Assembly: GCA_013396525.1 (NCBI GenBank)
Contig: VWYX01000011.1
Coordinates: 2,623,789-2,687,788, forward strand
Reading direction: 5' to 3'
Source: Chaetorhynchus papuensis
Lineage: Eukaryota; Chordata; Aves; Passeriformes; Rhipiduridae
DNA: 64,000 nt
Part shown: piece by piece, positions 47,941-60,765 of the stretch
Numbering within the stretch: the stretch's first letter is position 1
How the letters are laid out: each line of letters begins with the position of its first letter
Notes under the pieces: model-generated
Databases searched by the model: none
What the model saw: the letters and a program-made list of their open reading frames with translations, nothing else
What the model was told of the DNA's origin: nothing
Translations under genes and position numbers: made by a program

Positions 47941-50900
47941 TTAAATACTAGCAACGGTATTTGGGGTTGGACTTGAAAAAAAATTAATAGATGAACAGAT
48001 TTCTTTTGCATGCTGGTTAATATCAAATAGAAACTGCCTAACCAAAGGCCTTGCCTTTTGTTATTTACCCAGGATGATTTCTGCATCTTATCAAGTACAT
48101 CCCAAAGAGCCCTGACTGTTCCTGCATGTTGGATGCTGGAACAATTATTCCAAATTCGGTCAGAACTGTGAGGTTGTGTATTGATGCCATTCCCTGTGAC
48201 CACAGTTTCAGCCTCTCTCATTAGATCTCAATCCTCCATTTACGTGCCACAAACATCTGCTCGACAGCTTAGGACAATGTTCAGTCCTCAACAGGGCAGA
48301 AATTTGATTTAGGTTTCCATTCAAGGGATTTTACCATTCCAATGAGAAAAACATGTTCAGTCCTTAATGCTTTCACTGTTCAAGGGAACACATATTGTTA
48401 AACAAAGAAACTAATTCCAATGTATTTTGTCACAGAGTGAGCAATTAACAAAATGAGTCATCAACATTGTTTGAATTATGAGACTTGTAACATCAGCTGT
48501 CTAAACTCAGATAAGTATCAGTGGTAATGAATAAACATTTATTGTTTCCACTTACAGCCACAAAAGATACTATTTGAGGAAAAATTTTGGCTCCAGCACA
48601 GCCCACATCATACATGATGTTATCAAATAAACAGCAAGACAACAGGAAATTTCAACATAGTACTCACCCTAAGGTTTTTTTTTTCCCTTGTAATTTGTGC
48701 CATTCCATTGCTCCCCAAAAATAAATAAAAAAATATTCCATGTGCTACAACAGAGAGACCCAATTCCATTATGTACCTCTGAAAAAACATAGCCATAGAT
48801 AACTGCAGGAGGGAAGAATTCAGCAGCATTTCACAGTTCTCTGCTTTTTGGTAATCACTATTTTCACAATTACCTCATATTTAAACTCTCACTTGTTTGA
48901 TGCTTCTGATGTTCTCTGGCAGTCCAAGGTAACAGGAGCTATCTTACATAAGGGAAGTTTCTGTAGGAAGGGGTGTGTCCCAAACCATCTCCAACTGCAG
49001 TGAGTGAAGGTGCATCACAAAGCTCTTGTACTGAGAAGTAACAAAAATGCTTCCAGAACCACTCACTGCAATTCCAGCCTCGTAAGGATGAACTCAATTT
49101 TCCAAATACGAGGTTTAGCCCTACAGATCAGCATAACATTAATAATAAGCACAGATACCCTCTCACATCAGAAGAATGTAAAAGACTGAAAAAAATTAAT
49201 AGTAAAACGTGCAATAATATTAATTTAAACCAAAGAATTTCTACATTTGTTGCCTATTAGAAACCCAACAACCTGTATTATTCCACCATACATTCCAGAG
49301 GACATTGTTCCTAGCACATCATATAGTGTTCCATCATACTGAAACACATTTTGAAATGCTTAATTACTAGGATATTTTTGCAGCCAGCTTGTCTGATGCT
49401 CTAGTAACTGTAGTAAGGAAAATACCTTATTGCTGGGCATTGCTAATTTTCACAGGAAAGCAAGAGGCTGCAAAACCCATCAGATGCATTCGAGTCACCA
49501 AACAAAAGCTTACAAAAGAGAATTATTCTAAGCAAGGAAGAATATAGGAGAATATATATTATACACACAGATGCAATAGGAGTTGGTGGTACATAGTTTA
49601 TAGTTTTGAACAGTTTTACAAAGACCAAGACCCAAATTTCAAGACACTTGCTGGAAACGTGTAAATTGGGATCCAGCACCCTAAGGCAGGAGTGCAGAAT
49701 TAAAATACAGCCAGGGTTGATAAACAGCAAAGCAAATCCATTGGTTTGGGTTGGGATTGAGGGAAAGGGATTGCTGGGTTCCAGCTCTGGCTTTACCAAC
49801 AACAGACTTTTTACATTACGTGCATCAGCCTCTTTAAGCAAAGCTGGTGAAAGGAAGGAGTAACTCGTAATTTGAATTTATAACTATTCTCATTATGACA
49901 GAATGCTTGTATCATCCCAAAGTAATGCAGTTCTTCTTCCCCAGTTTTAAATCCATGGGTTTCTTTGCCTCAGCTTTGAAGCTCCATAACATCACCTCTT
50001 GTTGCAGTATTAGTTCTAATAGCACACACCACTCATTAGCCTGCAAAAATTAATTTGGAGTTTAAAAAAAATCTAAATTATTTTTGTACCCGGTAACATT
50101 TTGTTTACTATATAATTATTTTTTTATTACTTTATGTAGTTTAATTTATCTGAAGTCTTTAACTGATCATTTTGGAGGCATCCCTAGATAGAGAATTAAT
50201 TGTTGCAAACGATATTATTTTCTATTTCACAAAGAGGCTGGCATCCTGTCTTGTTTTGCTTTCCTTGTTTCTTTGGATGTGATTAAGTATCCAGAAATAT
50301 GGTTAACCCCAGGGCTGAAGTATTTAGTTCTGAGAAACTTTAATACAATCAATTATGTTTTGAACACAGGGAAGCAGGCAAAGGGGGAAGTTTTAATTAC
50401 CATTAGTTAGCAAAACAGTCCTGATGCACAGTTTGACTACCTTTCGTCTGAAATTCCCTCGATATTTCAAGTTCATTACAAAGGTATTTGAGTTGAGTTT
50501 TTCTGCATATTAACTATTGCAGTATAGCACTTCAATACAAGCTTTTAAAACTAATTTTGTGGGGTTTTCCATGAGAAAAGGAGGCAGAGAAAAAAAAAAG
50601 CATCTATTCTAAGACCATTAGATGCAAAACCATGATACTTTCATAAAGGAGAACTAAAATTAATGTCCGTATTTCATTGACAAACCAGTTGGGTTTTTTC
50701 TGCCAGGAAAAACCACAATCCTGAAATAAAAGGGATATCAGGAAATCAGTTCTGTTCTGTATTGAACAGAATAACAAAAACTCTTGTCGCTCATTAGTGT
50801 TTAAAACAGACTAAAGCAAATCCCCAAAAACCAGAACCCAATACAGGACCTAAAAACTCTAAAATTGAACACCCTCCCAAAAAACTATCATGGCTAAAGC

Positions 50901-51488
50901 ATTCCAGTGCATTAAAATTGGGTTTCTCACAGCCCAAGAACTGTCCTCAGCATTCAGTTGTTCTCCTGTTCACAAATTACCTTTCTGATCAAAGAGAAAT
51001 TCCATCCCACATATTCAGAACATTTATTTGCAGCATTCCTCTCACTTCGACATAGACAAAAGGCTCCCATGACAACAGGGATGCCAAAAGTGAGCTGAGC
51101 AGATCAGATCTGCAGTTAGAGGCACCTTTCTGACATCCAGGCATGACTGTTTCAACTTCTACCAGTGACAGATTTGCAACCCAGGGAAAAAGAGACCCGT
51201 AAGCACAAGGATGTGCTCCGTGTTGCACACCAGACCCAGTTATTGGCATGCTCATGGTGTCACTGGATTAATGCTGCCTCCAAATCTTTTGGATTTATAA
51301 ATCTTATCTTCATTAGCTTGATTCCCAATAACCCTGAAATGTGTAACAGTAAAACTCACAGCTTGGAATCTTACAGGCAAGACTTGCTTTTACAGATCAA
51401 ATTTCATCACCATTTATCTTAATTTCTGATCTAATTCGAAGCCGAACGCTTTCCCGTTTTAGAAACGAAATAAAACCCCAACACACTA

Positions 51489-51504
51489 AAGGGATTAATC
51501 CCTT
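51489..51504. promoter_or_regulatory. Perfect 16-bp palindrome of K50 homeodomain type
   Basis: AAGGGATTAATCCCTT is its own reverse complement. GGATTA/TAATCC back to back is the paired site of OTX/PITX/GSC-type homeodomains. It sits in AT-rich unique DNA with retained CpGs (GAAGCCGAACGC, AACGAAAT) just upstream. Regulatory function is inference. Confidence 0.4.
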
Positions 51505-54500
51505 AAACTTTCTCTTTTAAGCTTTTCTTACACCAAATGTTAGATTTAAATATATTTTAGTAAGTAAACAATGAATTTTTGCAAGCACAAGTAAACAGCC
51601 AGTGCCTGCTATTTCAAAACACTAGAAGGATGGCTAGAAAGAAATAGTAATACTGTAATTTGGAATACCATTCTTTGCCATGACTCGGGGACAGATTTGT
51701 ATAAAAACAAAGCACATGAGGGAGCTGGGGTTCCCCACCACCCACCGACTACAAATCAGCCACACTCCATCCCCACTGAGAGGTCACTCTTCTGTTAGGG
51801 AAATGCAGCAGCACTGAAAAGTGCAACTCACGGAAAAGTGAGCAAAGCATAAAATAAAGGATTAAAAAGTATAAAACCCGCTCCTAAGTTATCATCTTGT
51901 CTTTTGTGTATTCCACGTGTTCAGAGCTGCTAATTTAGAAAGCCACTCCTTTGCTTACTCCCTCGCTCCTAGTCTGGGTTTGCTCACACACAGCATTTGG
52001 AAGCACAGCTGCAACACCTGCCACCCACCCTTAGGAAAAAAAACGTTTTTGTACCTCCTTGCCACACCTGATTTTCACTGGATGAGAAGAGCTGGACCCT
52101 GGATATCGTGTACTACACTGAAATTTTTCTTTTGCCGCTATTGATGAAGTGGGGATATCAGCTCCAACCCACTCAGAGCCAGCCACTGATAATCAGCAGC
52201 TCGCATCTCAGCTCCTTGCTCGAGTACAACAGGGATGCAATAAAAGAGTTAACAACCATAACACAGCACCCTTTGAACTCCACTCCATATGGCTACTCCC
52301 ACCACAGCAGATGGTGGAGCTATTTGTTTGCTGTTTACTCTTGATGTACTGTTTTCTGTCTTTGATAAAAATCACTGTGGCTAAACAGGAAAACTGACAG
52401 CTGCCCATTGCTGTTGTCCTTTCCTCGCAGCTTGCTATCGTCAAGCTCAAGAACACTGCTGAAGGAGGAGATTGCTCATATGCTGCAGGCTTTCCAATTG
52501 CTGTTCTCCTACTTCCCACTCCTCCACAGAGCAGAGCCTCACTTGGCTCAGTAGTCTCACTGCTTGGGAAGCAAGAGTAGGAGACTCCAGAGGAGCCACG
52601 GCCTTGCTTACAGCCCATAAAAGTAAATTGTTATTGCACAACATCCTCTTACAACCCCCAGTTAAAAGTCCCAAATTATGGTATATTTTATCTCATGCGT
52701 CTTTGTAAAAACAACATCAAAACCCACACAGATGCTAAAGTTAACCGTGTTGCATTTCATAACTTCAGACAAAGTTATGGCTTTCCAAATAATTTACTTC
52801 CACTGCGTGCCTCAGGATAGGCTTTATACAATTCCAGTCTCTGCCTGACTCCTCCTCCATACAGATGAGGTTCATATTTTATTCAAGTCTTTCTGAGTCA
52901 CTTCCTTCTCCACCTTAGAAATGACATTTTGGCTGCCAAATATCCCAGGAACATGGCAGTGAGCAAGAGCTGTGATCAATTCCCAAACTGTACCCGGATA
53001 ATGGATACAGGCATATTTCATGCAGATCACAGAACAGCAAGGCCTTCACTAAATTTTCCTTATGATTTATTCTATAAAACGAGATGAGCCTAGAAAATGC
53101 AGCAAATCCCCACCATCATTTATATAACATAATGACAACAACGTGCATCAATTTACAATGAAAAAAGACATTTCTGGGGATTATTTCAGCCACTATTGAA
53201 TGAAGTCATTAGATTTCATTTCTTAGTACAACCCACTGAAAAATGATCCAAATGCCAACATCAAAATGAAACAAGAATTATGTACTGCTAAATTATAAAA
53301 CAATCTCCTTAATGTAGAAAAATCAATTCTGTAGGCAAGGTGGAAATTTGTGGAATTGCCTATTTGGCAAGAAATAAGTATTATTCAGTCTTTTTAATAT
53401 TTCCCAGGAGAGTTTAAACTTAGATATTTATTTGAATTCAGGTAATTCAGTCTCCAGACCAGTGACCTCTACAGCAGTGGCTACACATAGGCTGATGGTA
53501 GTTGCTCAGCTGTGTCTTTCCTCCCTAGAAGTAGTACCAAGGTTACTTCTAGGATTCACCTCATAAATCCCTAGATCTGGGCTGATGCTCACTCAAGCAC
53601 TTCACCAAACAGTGACTTTCACATGGTAGCAGTGGGAGATTTTCTACCCTTCACTGCTTTTAAGGTTACAGCAGTTTCAATGTGAAATCCAAGTTTTCAA
53701 AGAGAAATTTTCCCAACTGTAACCTGTGCTCCAAGCTGCTCATCCACAAGGATGACTCAAGTGTTGTAACTGTATAAAAGCTCCTAATAGCACTTTGAGT
53801 CTAAAACATTCATTTTGCTAACAAATATATTTGCAGATTAGGTTTGCTTGAATCATTTACGGCACTAAGGAAGATGTATTGTTGGAAATTCTAATGCTCT
53901 GTTACAGGTATTTTCTCTTCTTCTAGACCATACTAAACCACTTCAAGCATCCAGGTCACTCATTTTGGTAGCTGTGCTTAGGCAACTCTTACAACTTCCA
54001 TTGCCATCTGCTACCTCGTGCTACCGTTTATAATGGATGAATTCTTTATATTTCGAACGGTTTGGGGTTAGTCCCCAGGTTGATCACTAGACTTGTGCTA
54101 CATCTGAACAGGGAATTCCCTCTTCTCAACATTTCCATTTCACCTAAGGAAGAATAAAGAAATAAAGTGCAGCATTTGCTGTAGGGCCTCAGAGAGTTCT
54201 ACATGCTGATGGACATTAAACACTGCAAAACCACCTGCTGCTGCTGTAGGTTGAATCCACTATTTCTGTATTACATCAACGGGTACCATAAGCATAATCC
54301 AATTTCTGAGTCCGTGTTAACCTCTGCATTCCCCACGATGCCCTGTGGTCCATCCAGACTGGCCAGCCAGGCACACACTTCTTCAACCAGACAAATCTCA
54401 TATCCTGCTTTGGTTTTGAATCTATTTGCAACATCAAATGAGAAATATTCATGGTCCAGCATGGACAGTGGATCCTAATCTAGCTGGGTGCAAAGGCATT

Positions 54501-55052
54501 TGCAATTTTTGGACCAGGTTTGCTGAAGTGGATCAGTCATTGTTAGAATTACTTCAGTTACTTATTCTGTGCAATGCATACTGTCACCGGGAAGGTTGTG
54601 TTTCCTTGGCAACTATCAAATACTTGTTAATGTCCCTGAAGGATTTCTAGTCAATAATGATTTCAGTCCTTTCGAGCTCATATTTTAAACTAACTTTTTG
54701 GTTAGCTTAATCCTATCTCCAGTTTGTGTATTTAATTTATTATTGTCACCTTAGTTCTCTATAGACATTCAGAGCAGTACCTCTGAAGAAATCAGAGGTG
54801 TCAGTGAGAAATAAAAACATGCAATTGTCCTACTCCATCTTTCAGAGAAATCTAGAATCAAACTGGATTAAGGGAAATACTGAAATTACATAACAAACAC
54901 CAACTCCCATTTATGTGGGTTTTTCTCAGGTAATTACTGCATGGAGAACAGGAACAGCAAATCCAGTTTGATTACAGAGGTAAGAACAGCGATTGCAAAT
55001 ACTGAAGTAAGGTGATAAAAACAGCTTTAAATTGAGCTGGCCCCAAGATGAT

Positions 55053-55133
55053 GTTGGTTTGGTTTTGAGGGTTTTGTTGTTGTTGTTTTGGTTTGGTTTT
55101 TCAGTTGGTGGTTATTTTTGTTTTGGTTTTGTT
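55053..55133. repeat. G/T-rich low-complexity stretch
   Basis: Irregular GTT, GGTTT and GTTTT repeats, about 80 bases. Confidence 0.8.
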
Positions 55134-56133
55134 ATCACTGTCCACAAAAAAAGAAGTATGTGACGAGTACAGTCTGCCTTGTGGTTCTTAAAATGAAAGT
55201 ATCATAGAAGTGCACACATAATTATTGAATATTAAGAAATATTGGATAGTACATACTAAATTTGGAACAATGATTCCCTTCAAGGGATTTCTTTAATTGG
55301 AGCCATTTATGATATCTAAAAGCACTAGAAGGCAGCCCAGTTATTTGCTTTGGAGCCGGTAGTTTTCCTCACAACTAAAGCTTTGCTGTAGAAGAATCTC
55401 AGCCAGAAAATAGTTTATGGGAAAAGGAAGTCAATTGGTTTTGTAAGCTATAAAGGTCAAAATACTTCTGAGAAATATTCCCTTTGGAAAGCTTGGAAGC
55501 AACCTTTTCCTCCAAAATTTTATGACAGCTGGCAAAACAGGAAGACATATGTTTTTTTGTATTGCCTAAATAAAAATGACTGATCTGACTTATTAACACT
55601 GATTCTCTCAAGATGCAAAAAAGAGTTTCCAGCATTTTATGCCATTCTTAATATTCATTAGCAATATCTGCTTTTAGATGAGCAATATTTATCCTAAACA
55701 TCTGTTTGCAGGATCAGTTAGAGGATTTAGAAGATAGGCTTCCAAATTTATTAGCTTTCATGGAAAGTATTTTTCAGTCTATTGAGAATGATTAACTGAA
55801 GCTTTTAAGGCTACAGAAATAAAAACAAGCACTAAGGTCTGATAAAAGTCATGCTCATAATTATCTGATTCATAAACCAGAGAAGTTCAGCTACTTATAT
55901 TTTGAAAAAAAACATTTCGGAGTTTTCCTTTCCATAACACTTTTAAAACCAGGGAAGAGACCATACTGTATTCTGAAAATAGAATAGTAAATTCTTTGTA
56001 GTAGATAAAATAAATAAAAAATGAAAAAGCCACAAACTAAATACATAACACAGACACGTATAAACAAGAGCCTAGTAAAAACTCATACTAAAAATCCATA
56101 CAGCCTCCAGAAGGCAAGGCAGCATAATTCTCC

Positions 56134-56539
56134 CTACAAAGTCAGGCTGAGAGAGCGGGAGTTGCTCAGCCTGGAGAAGAGAAGGCTCCAGGGGGAGACT
56201 GGAGCCTGTTCCAGTGCCTTAAGGGGGATTAAAAAGAGGGACAGGGACTTCCTACACAGGCACATAGTGACAGGACAAGGGGCAATGACTTTAAACAGAA
56301 AAAAGGAAGATTTAGATCAGAGTTTAGAAGAAAACACTTCACTCTGAGGGCGGTGAGGCCCTGGCACAGATTGCCCGCAGAAATTAAGGATGCCCCATCC
56401 CCGGAAGTGTCCAAGGCCAGGTTGGACAGGGCTTGGAGCAACCTGGGATAGTGGAAGGTGACTGTGCCCATGGCAGGGGAGTTGGACAAGATAATCTTTA
56501 CCATCCCTTCCAACCCAAACCACTCTGTGATTTTATGGT
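56134..56539 (+). mobile_element. CR1 LINE 3' fragment, about 400 bp
   Basis: Sense-orientation CR1 3' untranslated region with the standard order: GGCTGAGAGAGCGGGAGTTG, CTCAGCCTGGAGAAGAGAAG, GTGACAGGACAAGGGGCAAT, CACTTCACTCTGAGGGCGGT, GCCCCATCCCCGGAAGTGTC, AAGGCCAGGTTGGACAGGGC, CTTGGAGCAACCTGGGATAG, and the TCCCTTCCAACCCAAACCAC terminus. The longest open frame of the window (191 codons, - strand) runs antisense through it. Confidence 0.95.
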
Positions 56540-59500
56540 AAAAGGAACAAACAAGAAAACCTGCAATTAACTGGAAATCTTTTAAGAGTGAGTCTATTAG
56601 ATCCCACTCATTCTGTAAGATAAAATCATCCAGAATCTCCAGCTCTTTCCATATATACACTAACCCTCTTTGTTCTAGGCAGCAGCTGAAGAGCAGCACT
56701 AGAGAGAAGCAGAATGCCAGCACCATCAGTGAAGCTGGTTTGGGGGGTAAGCTTTCACTCATGGTCACAGGAACAGCCAAGCATCGAGGACATGCTGGTG
56801 ACACTGAGCAGTGCCCAAAGAGATGTATGTGTGCAAGGGCACTGACATGGAAGGTAGAAAGGTGTTCAGCAACTCATCTTTTTTTTCTGAAATTAGGTTT
56901 ACTCCTTGCTGAGCACAGGCCACACTTGCAAGAGTCCCAAGAAAATGCACTGGACAGGCACATTTTAACCAATCCTTGCAGGCTCCCTGTCAACATTCAC
57001 AGAAAGCGCTAAAACTCTGTGCACATGAAGGCAGTTCCTTAAAATATACAATAAACAGGAACTGGAATGTCATTAATGGCTTCAAAACCAGGAGCTGTTA
57101 GACAGTCATGCTGTTTGTGTTCCTCATGCACTGCCCCACTTTCTCACTGCTCTGACTCTAGCACAACTTTCTCACTTATGTACTTCAGTACATGATTTTT
57201 TTCTCCTCCAGGGAGCTTTTTCTACTTCAACACCATCCAGCTGTCTTAACACTGGGATACTCTCCTCATAATGAAGCAGCACAACAACAAAGATTTCCAA
57301 ACCTATACAGTAAACTGACACTGCCATGCAACACAAATTTTGTCCAGTTCCACTTAATCAAGGTGCAATCTCCCTTTCCTTCTCAGCAAGCTCAGTCCTG
57401 AGCACAGACACACTGCAATGGAAACCAGAAGATTTCAGTTTTGTTGCACTACAACAATCCTTTGAAATACTACAGGTAACCACGAGCAAGTCCAGCAGCT
57501 TTACCATGCAAGTCCCATAATAGGAAATAAAACAGAAGCTCCTCTCCACAATGGAATTGCTGGTTCACCACCAGCCACTGATCGCCCTTCTACTCCAGAG
57601 GAACACAACAAATGATTTTCTTCTCTTCTTTATTAAAACAGGTTTTTGTAAGTATTACAGTGCTCCTAGATAAAGTCAAATTACAGGGGTTTGTTTGGTT
57701 TGGTTTGACTTTGCCTAACACATCTAAACAATAAACTGATTAGTAGATCTTGCTATTTTTTTTTTCCAAATGCAAAATGTCCAGCTCACTGTTTTTCCAT
57801 CACACCAGACATTACATCCTTCTTTGCTGAAGCCTCCCAGAGCTCCATGAAAGCCGCCATGACTTGCAGATGTTGTACAATTAGCTTAGAGCAGGGATGG
57901 TCAGCCCAGTGTTAGATACCACCGACCCCAGGGACTTCACCATCTGAGTTTTGGGATCTCCTCTGTGCTTGCTATTCTGTACCAATCACCCAACCAACCA
58001 ATTCTGGGCTCTGCTTCTCAAATTATTCCAAAAACCACATATGGGAGAACTCAGAGCCAAGCCAAGAGATAGAAAAGGGATAATGATAGAACAAAAGGAT
58101 AAAAGGAAAGCACTGAGGAAAATCAAGACAAAATACAGTGATTTAACCCACATTATAATGTGATATGTGAAGAATAAAATTCTTAAGAAAAATTCCTCAG
58201 GACAGGAAGGCAGTTGAGGCTGCTGGTCTTTGAATTGTAATGTGCCAAGACAGCTCTTTAATCTTGCAGCCTATCTATAGTAACATTCTGCAGTTCTACA
58301 GAGCTAAGCTATTTTTTACTTTCCTCTCACTGTTCTTCCCATGCTAGCTAATGCTAATGTGTAAAGTGAGTAATAGACTATCAGCAAAAATCAAGTTTTT
58401 CAGTTATTCTGATTCCTTGCCTGCCCTTTCTGAGGATCTCAGTAAGGCTTGTCACTGCAGGGTCAAACACCTTGTACTATCCTACCCCCTATCCCTGGAG
58501 TCCTCCAAAAGGCAGAGGAAAGCATAGGAATTATTTCAGCTCTATCTTCACCCAGGCCAACTGCAGCCAATGTTCTGTGCCTGAACAGATGCTTCGTGAG
58601 CCTCAACAAAAACTCTGTTAGAAAATGCAGCGTTATGGATACGGATGTATTCACTCATTAACCAAATTCTGCATTAAGTGCTATTTAATGCAGGTAACCA
58701 GGCAAGAGTTCCAGTAAACTGGAAAAGCCTCAGTACATTAACAGCAAAAGGAAATTACTGTACTAATAATTTGCCCAAAAAGAAGACGAAAAAGTCTTCA
58801 AATTACCTGCTACTACTAAATTTGTACAGCAACTCATTCATTTACTAGACCTGAACTGGCCAATACAATTCCTATTTTCTGGCCCTTCCCTGTGAACAGA
58901 ATGTGAACACAGTTCCAGCTCAAGTCCCCATGGTCTTTAGTTCTTTTATATTGTTTCACTGTTCTTTGGTATTAAATTCTGAACTTTTCTGTGAAAACCC
59001 AGGAGACCCCCAATCCTGCAGAATTTCAGGAGACTGCATTTACCCTGCAGATAGACTTGCTGGTACCAAACAGAAGAGTTACAGTCCCCAAAGCTGTAAA
59101 ACTGGCATCTGCCTTACAGGCACATCTCATATTTATTTGGAGCTACAAAGTCTTGCTCCAAACCATGCAATTATAAGTAATAATCACAAACTATTTTGTC
59201 TTCTTAGGTTTCCCTCTCCTATGAAGGCCTTTATTTAAAATGAAAGCAAAACCAGGTCTTGCTATTTAGTACCAACTGCACTTTAATAAACTTTAGTCAC
59301 CAAATCTGTCAGAGAGATGATGTATTATTATATACAAAATTACGCAGCTCATCACCCATCTGTAGACTCAAAACAGAAGGGGGTGCAGGAATTTCCATCA
59401 CCTAAGTCACTTCAAAGCAGTCCCCAGCATCATTTTCAAACTCAGACTATGTCACACCTCCAATAACGTTATATTATGACTTATTCTTTGCCTCAGCAGC

Positions 59501-60419
59501 GACACAAACATCACTTAAAATACATTCCCAGCAGCCAATGTTTTTTCCGGTTGGAAGGCATTTAGAATTCACATGCCTTCATTACCCTTTCCTTCTATTC
59601 ATTATTGTCCTATTTCCAAGATCTTATTTCCACAAATACCTTCACGCACCTTGCTGCCTTTCCCCCCATTTCCATCTTCCTTACTGATGGCACATCCAGG
59701 AATTCATGCATAGAGCTTGTCATCCAGATGATGACAGAACCATTTCTTCAAAAATAAACATAAGAACTCTGCCTTCTAAGGTTATTGCTTTTATTGGTTC
59801 TTATTTCAAAGAAAATAGGGAGAAAGGGGGAAGGCAAAGAAAACTCACTATGTGCTGATGAGAACTATAGCAGTAAAATGCACTGAGTTAAACCTAAATG
59901 GAGACAGGAGGATATTTAAAAAGAGGTACCTGTACAACAGGTATTTATTAAAACATTAACCTTTCTTGGGAAGGTCAGTAAGGGAAGGAAATATGTTTCC
60001 TATATTCCTATATATGGCCTTAAAGATCAAGCTTAGGAAAAGGAATCTTAATTGCAGGAAACTGCAGACAGTTTAAAATATATCCACATAAAAGAATTTA
60101 TAATCAGGTAATTCCTCCATATAAACAGTTCTGATAACTTGCTTTATCTTCAGTTCATCAGCTGATAATCCTTGTGTCTCATGGGCTGGCTTTCTTAAAA
60201 TGAAAATTGGATAGAATTCCCTGTTGAGAAACTAATCGCTATCCAATGAGCACCATTCTTTCGTATGAATTTAAATCATCAAGCATACAAATTTTTGGAT
60301 TTCATGTCCTAACTACAGAAATTATTTGTTTCCTTAGAGATCATACTTCTATATATTCAGTGTGATGCATTTAATGTTTCTCACATAAAGCTTGTTTACA
60401 CCCCAGAAACTGTTTAAAT
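56540..60419. other. Unique noncoding DNA
   Basis: No transposon recognised. The - strand of 56540-56804 is open and begins with a signal-peptide-like hydrophobic stretch (MVLAFCFSLVLLFSCC) before running antisense into the CR1; there is no supporting splice structure, so no gene is called. Everything else is ordinary AT-rich DNA. Confidence 0.4.
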
Positions 60420-60640
60420 GATTCTACTTTGCCTTCTTTTCGATCTCTGCATCAGCAGTGAATAGTGAACTGTAAAATCACCTTTTGGGACCTTAATCTG
60501 TTGCCAAGGATACTGGGGATATAATTATGATTTTATTGTAGACTAACTGAAAGACTTCTCTTTGTTGAAAGTGCAATTCAGCCTCATCCAGTGTTAATTG
60601 CAGCTACACACCTCCTTTCATCCTGCTATTGAGGAGCGCT
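60420..60640. promoter_or_regulatory. Candidate conserved noncoding element
   Basis: Unique AT-rich sequence without a reading frame, with clean motifs such as GGGGATATAATTATGATTTT, CAGTGTTAATTGCAGC and a single GAGGAGCGCTAGG. It lies immediately upstream of the MIR-like relic, a setting often seen for exapted SINE-associated enhancers. Low confidence. Confidence 0.25.
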
Positions 60641-60679
60641 AGGAAAATTATACACCAACACTCCTGGGACTCAGATTCT

Positions 60680-60765
60680 GCTTCTATTCCATGGAACCTG
60701 TGGCACAAAGGCTTGGAGTGACTTGCTGAAGGTCAGAACTTCCACTGGAAATCAAGTGCCGCCCT
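60680..60765 (+). mobile_element. MIR-type SINE relic
   Basis: GGAACCTGTGGCACAAAGGC followed by TTGGAGTGACTTGCTGAAGGTCA aligns well with the MIR core (a GAAACTGAGGCACAGAGAGG-type stretch followed by TTAAGTGACTTGCCCAAGGTCA). The 3' part is diverged. MIR copies in birds are very old relics, so a copy this readable may be under constraint. Confidence 0.5.

Larger units (their letters stand above)
47941..56133. other. Unique noncoding DNA
   Basis: No supported gene. It contains the palindrome at 51489-51504 and a G/T-rich low-complexity stretch at 55053-55133. A 136-codon - frame (52208-52618) and a 132-codon - frame (49443-49841) have no domain resemblance or splice support. Confidence 0.45.

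Noticed and set aside
52208..52618. 136-codon - strand open frame
   Set aside because: Overlaps frames on the + strand and has no family resemblance.
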